DNA of 22,877 nt from Chloroflexota bacterium (GTDB taxonomy: Bacteria > Chloroflexota > Dehalococcoidia > SM23-28-2 > HRBIN24): contig JAUQPQ010000016.1 in assembly GCA_030550295.1 (NCBI GenBank), forward strand, positions 1 through 22,877. The letters run 5' to 3'. A program made the translations under genes and the position numbers. Positions within the stretch are counted from its first letter, which is position 1. Every line of letters begins with the position of its first letter. A model generated the notes under the pieces. The model was given only the letters and a program-made list of their open reading frames with translations. It ran no database searches and had not been told where the DNA came from. Positions 8,238 to 14,314 of the stretch are shown one piece after another.

Positions 8238-9239
8238 TTAGGCGGGCGCCTGTTCAGGCTCTAGGAAGAAGTCGTGGTCGAACAGGTGATGCAGACGGGC
8301 CACCTCCTCTGGCGTCAAGGGCGGTGTATGGGGGGCAGCAGCGAACTCCTTTAGCTCCTTCTCGCTCGTGATGTTGGGAAGGACAGAGCTAATGGTAGGC
8401 TCAGAAAGGCAGAACTGGATGGCAGCCTGGCCAATGGTCCTGGCCATCTCGGCTTCCCAGAGGAAAGTGACACGCTCTACCTTTCTGAGAGAGCGCTCCA
8501 GCCACCCCTGACGGCGGTGGGCCCGGTGATCGCCAGGGGGAAAGGTCATTCCTGGCCTATAGGTGCCGTCCAGAAGGCCAGAGGCGTGGGGGACTCGGGA
8601 GAGGAGGCCGCACCCTGTCTCCCTGGCCACCGGGAAGAAACGTCGTGCCGGTTGCTGTTCCAATATGCTGTAAATGATCTGGAGACTGCTTACCTTTCTT
8701 TGGGTCATAGCGTATAGCCCTTCTTCCTCCCACCCGATGTCTGGCCCCAAGGCGACACCTATATAGCGCACCTTTCCCTGCCGCTGAAGCTCCTCCAAAG
8801 TGGCGAAGAGCTCGTCCCTCTCAAGGGCCGAAAGACGGGGGTTATGGACCTGGTAAAGGTCTACGTAGTCGGTGCCGAGGCGGCGCAAGCTCTCTTCCAG
8901 TGCCTTCCTGACATAAGAAGACGAAAAATCCTGGGGCAGCTCTCCATGGCCCTGGCGCTGCCCTCCGTAACGGTAGAAATCGTAGCCGAACTTGGTAGCG
9001 ATGATCACTTTATCCCGGGGGATTCCTTCCAACGCCTCAGCTAGCATCGTTTCTCCACGCCCATTGCCATATACGTCGGCTGTATCGTAGAAATTGATCC
9101 CCAGGTCGTAGGCCTGGCGCAAAAGGCGCCTTCCCAGGGCTATATCCCTTACCCCCCACCAAGTAGTGGCTACCGACCATACGCCAAAGCCTACCTCCGA
9201 GATGAGAAGGTCCGTCTGCCCTAACCGGCGGTACTTCAT
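8238..9239 (-). CDS. Aldo/keto reductase family oxidoreductase
   Basis: A 333-residue NADPH-type aldo/keto reductase with the full catalytic tetrad: Asp52 and Tyr57 in FYDTADVYGNG, Lys83 in IIATKFGYD, and His132 in LYQVHNP. The N-terminal MKYRRLGQTDLLISEVGFG is typical of the family, and the C-terminal part has the usual nucleotide-binding region (IQFCLSEPTISSVLPN). It would reduce an aldehyde or ketone; the substrate is not evident. AAAGGAGGAC stands just before the ATG. It is the first gene of the minus-strand operon that continues into HemQ-Rieske and P450, so it may share a substrate pathway with the P450, but no more can be said from sequence. Confidence 0.92.
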   Translation of the reverse strand: MKYRRLGQTDLLISEVGFGVWSVATTWWGVRDIALGRRLLRQAYDLGINFYDTADVYGNGRGETMLAEALEGIPRDKVIIATKFGYDFYRYGGQRQGHGELPQDFSSSYVRKALEESLRRLGTDYVDLYQVHNPRLSALERDELFATLEELQRQGKVRYIGVALGPDIGWEEEGLYAMTQRKVSSLQIIYSILEQQPARRFFPVARETGCGLLSRVPHASGLLDGTYRPGMTFPPGDHRAHRRQGWLERSLRKVERVTFLWEAEMARTIGQAAIQFCLSEPTISSVLPNITSEKELKEFAAAPHTPPLTPEEVARLHHLFDHDFFLEPEQAPA

Positions 9240-9265
9240 GTGTCCTCCTTTGTTCTGCCTCTGAT

Positions 9266-9271
9266 TTTATA
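9266..9271 (-). promoter_or_regulatory. Possible -10 element for the aldo/keto reductase operon
   Basis: On the minus strand TATAAA (followed by AT) lies about 27 bases before the aldo/keto reductase ATG, upstream of its ribosome binding site. No convincing -35 is correctly spaced; a TTGACA at 9311-9306 is too far away. Weak call. Confidence 0.3.
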
Positions 9272-9314
9272 CGCCTTCCTCCTCCAGAGACAGCTGTTAT
9301 AGGCTTGTCAAAAG

Positions 9315-9344
9315 TTGCTTAAAACAAGTCTTGGGGAAGATACT
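9315..9344 (+). promoter_or_regulatory. Weak promoter for the ABC exporter; possibly leaderless
   Basis: TTGCTT (9315-9320), an 18-base spacer and GATACT (9339-9344). The ATG at 9353 is only 8 bases beyond the -10 box and lacks a well-spaced Shine-Dalgarno sequence, so the transcript may start at or next to the initiation codon. Confidence 0.3.
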
Positions 9345-9352
9345 ACTGGCCG

Positions 9353-10267
9353 ATGGAAGTAGTTGTGGCAGTAGAAGGGGTACGCAAGAGTTACGGCAGC
9401 ATCGTGGCTGTGGGCGGGGTCACCTTCTCGGTGATGCGGGGGGAGGTCTTTGGCATTCTGGGGCCTAATGGGGCTGGCAAGACCACTACCTTGGAGATCA
9501 TAGAGGGATTACGAGCGCCCGATGCCGGAAGGGTAACGGTATTAGGAATGCCCATACCCCGAGACCTGAGAGAAGTGAGAGAACGGATAGGAGTACAGCT
9601 CCAGGCCTCCGCCTACTTTGATTTCCTTACGCTGGCGGAAGTGTTAGACCTGTTAGGCAAGTTCTATCGGCGGCGTCTTGCACCAAAGGTGCTTCTGGAG
9701 ATGGTGGGACTGAGTGAAAGGGCTAGGTCTTTGGTGAAACATTTGTCTGGAGGGCAGCAACAAAGGTTCTCTTTGGCTGCCAGCCTAGTTAACGATCCGG
9801 AGCTGCTATTCCTTGACGAGCCCACTACCGGCCTCGATCCTCAGGCCCGTCGCTCCCTATGGGAGATAGTGAGGCGTATGCGGCAAGAGGGCAGGACGGT
9901 GGTTATCACCACCCATTATATGGAGGAGGCCCAGGCCCTCTGTGACCGGGTGGCTATTATGGATAATGGACGCATTGTGGCTCTCGATTCCCCTCAGCGC
10001 CTGATCGATTCCCTAGAGGCGCCCTTCCGCATCCTTTTCAAGGTGTGGCCTCCTGTCCCCTTGGGGATGTTGGATATAGGTGATGTGGCCACTGCAAAAG
10101 GCGGCGACGGATCATACGAAGTAATGGTGAGCGATGTGGCCTCTGTTCTCCCTGTCCTCCTTTCGCGGTTGAAGGAGGCAGGAGCCCAAATCCAAAACCT
10201 TCAAGTGGAGCAGGCCACCCTGGAAGACGTATTCCTAGCTCTTACTGGGAAGGAGCTGCGTGACTAA
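9353..10267 (+). CDS. ABC exporter ATP-binding protein
   Basis: A 304-residue nucleotide-binding subunit of an ABC-2 type exporter (DrrA/NodI-like class). Walker A GPNGAGKT (37-44), signature LSGGQQQR (131-138), Walker B LLFLDEPTTGLDP (151-163) and the TTHYMEEA switch-histidine segment are intact, so it should hydrolyse ATP. The C-terminal extension of about 90 residues ending LEDVFLALTGKELRD is typical of the drug and polysaccharide exporter class. The stop overlaps the permease start by one base (TAATG), so the two are co-translated. The cargo cannot be read from sequence. No Shine-Dalgarno sequence is obvious at the start. Confidence 0.94.
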   Translation: MEVVVAVEGVRKSYGSIVAVGGVTFSVMRGEVFGILGPNGAGKTTTLEIIEGLRAPDAGRVTVLGMPIPRDLREVRERIGVQLQASAYFDFLTLAEVLDLLGKFYRRRLAPKVLLEMVGLSERARSLVKHLSGGQQQRFSLAASLVNDPELLFLDEPTTGLDPQARRSLWEIVRRMRQEGRTVVITTHYMEEAQALCDRVAIMDNGRIVALDSPQRLIDSLEAPFRILFKVWPPVPLGMLDIGDVATAKGGDGSYEVMVSDVASVLPVLLSRLKEAGAQIQNLQVEQATLEDVFLALTGKELRD

Positions 10268-11328
10268 TGTTGGCCCTAGCTGTGGCATGCATCAAGATTA
10301 TGGTGCGCGACCGGCTGTCCCTTTTTTGGGGCATAGTTTTCCCCCTGATCTTCGTGGGTGTTTTCTCTCTCTTTGATCTGGATCGGCCACCAGAGGTGAA
10401 GGTGGCCCTAGTGGATGCGGCCCGTTCACCCTTTACTCAGGAGTTGCGGGAGGCCATGGCTTCCAATGAGCTCTTCAAGGTAGAGGAAGCTGGGAATGCA
10501 GCCCAGGCGTTAAGGGATCTCCGCAACGGCGATTACGGGTTAGTGGTGATGCTGCCACCTAATGTGGGCGAAGAGCCAGGCGTTACCGCCCGGGCCTACT
10601 ACAGTGAAACCAATGTCCAGGTCAACCAGATGGCCCTCGCTGCCCTGCGACGCTTTTTCGACGAGTTCAACCTTCAGGCCGCCAACGTCCAGCCGTTAGT
10701 GGCGGTGGAGGCCCAGCCTATAAAGGCGCGAGATGTGGGATTCATGGACTTCTTAGTGCCTGGAATCCTGGGCATGGCCGTCATGCAGTATGGCATCCTT
10801 GGGATGGCCACGATCCTCGTAGATTACCGAGAAAAGCGTATCTTGCGGCGCATCCAGACTACTCCTATCCCGGTAGGGGCCTTCGTTATCGCCCAAATGG
10901 CGGCCTATATGCTAATGGCCCTTATCCAGAGCGGCATCATCTTGGGGGCAGGGACGGCGGTGGGTGCTGAACTTCCCCCCAACTTCTTCTGGGTGTTCCC
11001 CCTGGCCCTCTTAGGCGACGTGGTCTTTCTTGGGTTGGGAGTGGCCGTGGCCCGAGTATGTAAGACAACGGCAGCAGCGGCGGGCATGGGCAATGCGGTA
11101 ACCATGCCCATGATGTTCCTTTCGGGCGTCTTCTTCCCTTTAGACCAGCTCCCTAAGGTTTTGGGTAAAGTTATGGAGTTCTCTCCCCTAGCCCTTCTAT
11201 TGGATTCGCTAAGGTCTATCCTCCTTGAGAGAAATCCTGTATCCACTGTATGGGATGAGGTGGCGCTTTTAGCCTTATGGGCCATGGCGGTCACGGTCTT
11301 GGCGGCTAAGTCTTTACGGGTAGAGTAA
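10267..11328 (+). CDS. ABC-2 type exporter permease
   Basis: A 353-residue integral membrane protein, partner of the preceding ATPase. I read six hydrophobic segments: about 18-37, 162-184, 203-228, 241-264, 273-293 and 329-348, with a soluble domain of about 120 residues between the first and second, as in the ABC-2 family. DYREKRILRRIQTTPIPVG (about 186-204) is the cytoplasmic coupling region that follows segment 2 in this family, and FLSGVFFPLDQLP (about 284-296) is the conserved loop near the end. It probably exports a lipid, drug or peptide; the substrate is not determinable. Confidence 0.92.
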   Translation: MLALAVACIKIMVRDRLSLFWGIVFPLIFVGVFSLFDLDRPPEVKVALVDAARSPFTQELREAMASNELFKVEEAGNAAQALRDLRNGDYGLVVMLPPNVGEEPGVTARAYYSETNVQVNQMALAALRRFFDEFNLQAANVQPLVAVEAQPIKARDVGFMDFLVPGILGMAVMQYGILGMATILVDYREKRILRRIQTTPIPVGAFVIAQMAAYMLMALIQSGIILGAGTAVGAELPPNFFWVFPLALLGDVVFLGLGVAVARVCKTTAAAAGMGNAVTMPMMFLSGVFFPLDQLPKVLGKVMEFSPLALLLDSLRSILLERNPVSTVWDEVALLALWAMAVTVLAAKSLRVE

Positions 11329-11333
11329 AATTT

Positions 11334-11364
11334 GGCATCCACATGGCCACATAGGTGATGCGCC
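11334..11364. terminator. Possible terminator after the ABC exporter operon
   Basis: A hairpin starting five bases after the permease stop: GGCATCCAC (11334-11342) pairs imperfectly with GTGATGCGCC (11355-11364), with one bulged base on each strand. On the plus strand it is followed by TTTCCC, on the minus strand by AAATTTTA, so it could serve either direction. Confidence 0.35.
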
Positions 11365-11374
11365 TTTCCCGGCA

Positions 11375-11563
11375 TTAGTGCTTTGCCTCCGGGCTTTGGC
11401 CATCCATGTTGTGCAGCCATAAGTAGCGACACAGGTATAAATGGTGGCCGCTACTACACTTCGTGGCCAATTTTGCCAAAAGATAAGTGATCATCTTCGC
11501 AACTTGGGGGCGGAAGGGGCCAGGTCGGTAGGGGCCATGGCCTAGCTGACAGATCCGCATCAC
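11375..11563 (-). CDS. Doubtful small ORF, possible cysteine-containing small protein or gene remnant
   Basis: A 62-codon minus-strand frame in a region with no other gene. I do not recognise the product. It contains a short hydrophobic helix-like stretch (MITYLLAKL) and then Cys and His residues (KCSSGHH, LYLCRYLWLHN), and codon third positions look like those of real genes nearby. The frame stays open upstream to about 11628, beneath the riboswitch promoter, without a conventional start. An AAGGAGG on the minus strand lies almost on top of the GTG/ATG start, too close for normal initiation. It may be a real small protein, a decayed gene or chance. Confidence 0.2.
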   Translation of the reverse strand: MMRICQLGHGPYRPGPFRPQVAKMITYLLAKLATKCSSGHHLYLCRYLWLHNMDGQSPEAKH

Positions 11564-11580
11564 CTCCTTACCGAGTTGCG

Positions 11581-11609
11581 TTGACAGGAGGGAAAAGGTG
11601 CGATAGTAT
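11581..11609 (+). promoter_or_regulatory. Promoter of the SAM-riboswitch operon
   Basis: A perfect -35 box TTGACA (11581-11586), a 17-base spacer and -10 TAGTAT (11604-11609). Transcription would start near 11616, about 15 bases before the riboswitch's first helix. This is the best promoter match in the window. Confidence 0.7.
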
Positions 11610-11631
11610 ATAGCCTCGACAATCTAATAGG

Positions 11632-11777
11632 CCCCCTCTTATCCAGAGAGGTGGAGGGAACGGCCCTGTGAAGCCCGGCAACCGGCCGGGGCCGGACCAG
11701 GATTTCAGGTCCTGAGCTGGCCCGTGCAGCGGTGCCAATGCCGTCCCTACCGCAAAGGTGGGGGACGATAAGGGGGG
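11632..11777 (+). ncRNA. SAM-I (S-box) riboswitch
   Basis: The conserved S-box core is plain: AGAGAGGTGGAGGGA at 11645-11659, GGCCCTGTGAAGCCCGGCAACC across 11662-11683, GGTGCCAAT at 11731-11739 and GATAAG closing the domain. Helix P1 is strong: CCCCTCTTATC (11633-11643) pairs with GATAAGGGGGG (11767-11777). P3 contains CAGGA/TCCTG, and P4 pairs 11743-11751 with 11757-11766 around a GCAAA loop. The family binds S-adenosylmethionine and switches off methionine or sulfur genes when it is plentiful. It lies 145 bases upstream of a threonine-synthase-like gene, which is the main reason to read that operon as methionine biosynthesis. Confidence 0.95.
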
Positions 11778-11812
11778 AAGCGCTAGGGCCTTCCCGAATA
11801 TGAGGGGAAGGC
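11775..11812 (+). terminator. Expression platform: competing antiterminator and terminator-like helices
   Basis: Two mutually exclusive hairpins follow the riboswitch. GCCTTCCC (11788-11795) can pair with GGGAAGGC (11805-11812), eight perfect pairs. Alternatively GGGAAG (11775-11780), which includes the 3' end of helix P1, can pair with CTTCCC (11790-11795). With SAM bound, P1 would sequester 11772-11777 and free the downstream hairpin; without SAM the other hairpin would form. The T tract after the terminator-like stem is poor (ATTGT), so the OFF state may need Rho or act less sharply than usual. Confidence 0.6.
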
Positions 11813-11922
11813 ATTGTCGCTAGGTGGCGCCAGCAGCGCGGGACTTGGCGGGGGACCTGAAGGGAAGCGGCTCCGAGGCGGGGCCGCACAACTTGTAATA
11901 GAGGGGCCAGGAGGGGTGTAAA
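11813..11922 (+). other. Leader between riboswitch platform and the ThrC-like gene
   Basis: GC-rich untranslated leader. It contains a second strong hairpin, GCGGCTCC (11867-11874) with GGGGCCGC (11880-11887) around a five-base loop, and then the ribosome binding site AGGAGG (11909-11914), eight bases before the ATG. GAGGGGCC at 11901-11908 is also nearly complementary to the 5' strand of riboswitch helix P1, which may be coincidence in G/C-rich RNA. No ORF is seen here. Confidence 0.45.
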
Positions 11923-13173
11923 ATGTCCTTCGCCAACACGTTGAGGTGTCGGGAGTGTGGGCGCCACTATCCGCTGGAGCCCATGTACGTCTGCGAGTTC
12001 TGCTTCGGCCCCCTTGAAGTTATGTACGACTACGAAGGGTTACGAAAGCACCTTTCGCGTCGCCGTATTGAGACGGGGCCTCTCACCATATGGCGTTACC
12101 GTGACCTTTTGCCTGTTGATGGGGAGCCGGTGGATATTGGCGCCGGATTTACGCCCCTCTTGCCAGCTCCCCGTCTGGGCAAAGCATTGGGCCTAAAGCG
12201 CCTATACATCAAAAATGATTGTGTCAATCCTACATGGTCCTTTAAAGACCGGGTGGTGTCCGTGGCGGCCACCAAGGCTAGGGAGTTCAGCTTCCGCACC
12301 CTCGCCTGTGCTTCCACGGGGAACTTGGCCAACTCTGTGGCCGCCCATGCTGCGCGGGCAGGACTCGAGGCTTTAGTGTTCATCCCTGCTGACTTGGAGC
12401 AGGGAAAGATAGTAGGATCAGCCATCTATGGCCCCACCCTGGTAGCTGTCCAAGGCTCCTATGACGATGTGAACCGCCTCTGTAGCGAGCTGGCGGAGAG
12501 GTATCCTTGGGCCTTCGTCAACATCAACATTCGCCCCTATTATGCCGAGGGCTCCAAAACATTAGGGTATGAAGTTTGTGAGCAGTTAGGTTGGCGTATC
12601 CCTGATCATTGCATCGTGCCCGTGGCAAGTGGCTCCCTCTTCACCAAGATCTACAAGGGGATGAAGGAGTTGGCGTGGCTGGGGCTGGTGGAATGGCGCC
12701 GACCGCGCATGAGCGCTGCTCAGGCCTTGGGCTGCTCTCCCGTGGTGGAGGCCTGGGAGCGCCGCAGCTACGATATACGCCCCCAGCGCCCTAACACCAT
12801 CGCTAAGTCGTTAGCCATCGGTAATCCTGCCGATGGCTACTACGCCCTACGGGTTATTAACGAGACAGGAGGCTACGGGGTGGCCGTCACCGATGAAGAG
12901 ATCATAGAGGGGATAAAGCTCCTTGCGGAGACGGAGGGGATCTTCTCTGAGACAGCCGGGGGAGTGGTAGTAGCGTCGCTGAAGAGGCTAGCCACCCAGG
13001 GCCTTATCTCCCGGGAAGAGACGGTGGTAGCATTCATCACAGGGGCGGGCCTAAAGACGCAGGAGGCGGTGGTGGAAGCCTTAGCGGCGCCGGTGCTGAT
13101 CGAGCCGACAATTGCTTCCTTCGAGGAAGCTATGGCCCAGCGTCAGAAGGCCCTCTCCACCAGCCGCCGCTAA
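11923..13173 (+). CDS. Threonine-synthase-family PLP enzyme; candidate O-phosphohomoserine-dependent homocysteine synthase (MetM-like)
   Basis: A 416-residue fold-type II PLP enzyme. An N-terminal zinc ribbon has Cys9, Cys12, Cys24 and Cys27; the PLP lysine is Lys108 in NPTWSFKDR; ASTGNLANS (130-138) is the cofactor phosphate/carboxylate loop; and SETAGGVV lies near the C-terminus. Classical threonine synthases have NPTGSFKDRG; here Trp replaces Gly and VVSVA follows. From memory, actinobacterial homologues with FKDRVV and NIRPYYAEGSKTL-type segments sit beside MoaD/ThiS carriers. A SAM-I riboswitch upstream and a NIL protein and sulfur carrier downstream fit synthesis of homocysteine from O-phosphohomoserine with sulfide delivered by the carrier. 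Ordinary threonine synthase (ThrC) remains the alternative and cannot be excluded without seeing the rest of the genome. AGGAGG precedes the ATG by eight bases. Confidence 0.88.
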   Translation: MSFANTLRCRECGRHYPLEPMYVCEFCFGPLEVMYDYEGLRKHLSRRRIETGPLTIWRYRDLLPVDGEPVDIGAGFTPLLPAPRLGKALGLKRLYIKNDCVNPTWSFKDRVVSVAATKAREFSFRTLACASTGNLANSVAAHAARAGLEALVFIPADLEQGKIVGSAIYGPTLVAVQGSYDDVNRLCSELAERYPWAFVNINIRPYYAEGSKTLGYEVCEQLGWRIPDHCIVPVASGSLFTKIYKGMKELAWLGLVEWRRPRMSAAQALGCSPVVEAWERRSYDIRPQRPNTIAKSLAIGNPADGYYALRVINETGGYGVAVTDEEIIEGIKLLAETEGIFSETAGGVVVASLKRLATQGLISREETVVAFITGAGLKTQEAVVEALAAPVLIEPTIASFEEAMAQRQKALSTSRR

Positions 13174-13185
13174 GGGGGTAAGATT

Positions 13186-13428
13186 GTGGCTAAGCAGAGG
13201 GTCAAATTCACTTTCCCACCCCACTTAGTCCAGGAGCCCATCATCTGGCGGCTTGGCAAGAACTTCAACGTGGTTACCAACATCCGTCGCGCTGATGTCA
13301 CTGAAGACCGGGGATGGGTCATCTTGGAGCTAGAAGGAGATTTGGAAGAGATCGAAAAAGGTGTCCGCTGGGTTGAGGAGCAGGGGGTACGGGTGGATCC
13401 GGTGCCTGGCGATATCCTAGAGGGATGA
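13186..13428 (+). CDS. Stand-alone NIL-domain protein
   Basis: An 80-residue protein that is essentially one NIL domain, the small ferredoxin-like fold found at the C-terminus of the methionine importer ATPase MetN, where it binds methionine. Visible pattern: VKFTFPPHLVQEPIIWRLGK, then NIRRADVTEDRGWVILELEG and EEIEKGVRWVEEQGV. No cysteine is present, so it is not a NIL-ferredoxin fusion. The start is GTG 13186, preceded by a G-rich stretch, 12 bases after the upstream stop and 10 before the carrier gene. In this operon it may sense or bind methionine, or act as a helper of the homocysteine synthase; the role is inferred from context alone. Confidence 0.85.
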   Translation: MAKQRVKFTFPPHLVQEPIIWRLGKNFNVVTNIRRADVTEDRGWVILELEGDLEEIEKGVRWVEEQGVRVDPVPGDILEG

Positions 13429-13438
13429 GGTGAATGAC

Positions 13439-13717
13439 ATGAGCGTAATAGTGCGCATCCCGGCGCCTTTACGTCGTCTCACGGGAGGCCTTGACACCAT
13501 CAGTACCGATGGCTCACGTTTGCGGGAGTGCATAGAGGGCCTGGATGCGAAGTTCCCGGGCTTAAAGGAGCGCCTGCTAGACGAAGCGGGCCAGATCCGT
13601 CGCTTCGTCAACATCTACGTTAATGGCGAGGATGTACGCTTCCTGCAAGGGCTCGACACCCCCCTTCATCCAGGCGACGAGGTGAGCATAGTGCCGGCCG
13701 TAGCTGGGGGCATCTGA
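13439..13717 (+). CDS. MoaD/ThiS-like sulfur carrier protein, Gly-Gly-Ile C-terminus (MetO-like candidate)
   Basis: A 92-residue beta-grasp carrier. The core RIPAPLRRLTGG, RRFVNIYVNGEDVRFLQG and DTPLHPGDEVSIVPAVAGG match MoaD/CysO-type carriers, which are adenylated and thiocarboxylated at the terminal glycine. Here one Ile follows the Gly-Gly (residues 90-92), which would have to be removed before charging. ATG 13439 has AGGTGA five bases upstream and is better than GTG 13430. It is the third gene of the SAM-riboswitch operon, so it likely delivers sulfide to the ThrC-like enzyme. There is no neighbouring moaA, moaC, moaE or thi gene, which argues against molybdopterin or thiamine roles. Confidence 0.88.
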   Translation: MSVIVRIPAPLRRLTGGLDTISTDGSRLRECIEGLDAKFPGLKERLLDEAGQIRRFVNIYVNGEDVRFLQGLDTPLHPGDEVSIVPAVAGGI

Positions 13718-13729
13718 GAAGCAGACCCC
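13706..13729 (+). terminator. Weak terminator-like hairpin overlapping the carrier stop codon
   Basis: GGGG (13706-13709) and TCTG (13713-13716) pair with CAGA (13722-13725) and CCCC (13726-13729) across a small bulge and a five-base loop, followed by ACTTTAG. It could end the methionine-branch transcript, but the T tract is short. Confidence 0.25.
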
Positions 13730-13795
13730 ACTTTAGTGCCGTATCCTCCCCTTTACCCACCAGCTACTGGCGTGCCTAAGCAATTAGACTGCCAG

Positions 13796-13825
13796 TTGTC
13801 CCACTAATGAGGCCCGTGGTAACAT
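13796..13825 (+). promoter_or_regulatory. Possible promoter of the Rrf2-cysteine operon
   Basis: TTGTCC (13796-13801), an 18-base spacer and TAACAT (13820-13825), both four of six to consensus, lie in the 145-base gap before the regulator gene. I see no clear palindromic operator, although autoregulation by the Rrf2 protein would be usual. Confidence 0.4.
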
Positions 13826-13862
13826 TGTTGATGAAATCGCTCTACTTTTGGGGTGGTAAACC

Positions 13863-14306
13863 TTGAGAATCTCCACCAAAGGGGACTACGGCATAAGGGC
13901 CCTTATTGAGTTAGCCCATCACTATGGGGAGGAACGACTCACCCAGAGCGCTGATATAGCTGCCCGGCAGAACATCCCTGAGTCATACTTAGAGCAGCTT
14001 TTGGCTACCCTCCGGCGAGCTGGGTTTGTTCGTAGTGTGCGCGGCCCACAGGGAGGTCATGCCTTGGCCCGTCCCCCTGACGAGATCAAGGTAAGTGAGG
14101 TCATAAGGGCCCTAGAAGGGGAGATCGTCCCTGTGGAGTGCTTAGAGGCCGCCTCGGAGTGTAGCAGGGCCGGGGGATGTGCCCAGCGGGAGATGTGGGA
14201 AGAGGTCCAAAAAGCTATCATGTCTGTCCTAGACCGGGTTACCATAGGCGAGCTGGCAGCCAAAGACAGACAAAGGATCCTAAGGGCCGATAGGTACGTC
14301 ATCTGA
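13863..14306 (+). CDS. Rrf2-family transcriptional regulator with three conserved-type cysteines
   Basis: A 147-residue winged-helix repressor. MRISTKGDYGIRALIELA and IPESYLEQLLATLRRAGFVRSVRGPQGGHALAR are the standard Rrf2 N-terminal helix and winged HTH with its GPxGG wing. Cys93, Cys100 and Cys106 (spacing C-x6-C-x5-C) lie where IscR, NsrR and relatives bind an Fe-S cluster, so it probably senses Fe-S or sulfur status rather than being a cysteine-free CymR type. The start is TTG 13863, with GGGGTGG a few bases upstream. It is the first gene of the cysteine branch, 8 bases before cysK, so it probably controls this operon and perhaps itself. The signal is inferred from family knowledge. Confidence 0.92.
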   Translation: MRISTKGDYGIRALIELAHHYGEERLTQSADIAARQNIPESYLEQLLATLRRAGFVRSVRGPQGGHALARPPDEIKVSEVIRALEGEIVPVECLEAASECSRAGGCAQREMWEEVQKAIMSVLDRVTIGELAAKDRQRILRADRYVI

Positions 14307-14314
14307 GGGCGGGT

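Noticed and set aside
11549..11574. Fragment of 16S rRNA 3' end (ATCACCTCCTTA)
   Set aside because: Only 12 bases match and the flanks do not resemble 16S rRNA; more likely a Shine-Dalgarno-like sequence on the minus strand or chance.
11867..11887. GC hairpin as the riboswitch's intrinsic terminator
   Set aside because: No T tract follows (ACAACTTG) and it does not overlap P1 or the competing helix; the stem at 11788-11812 is the better platform.
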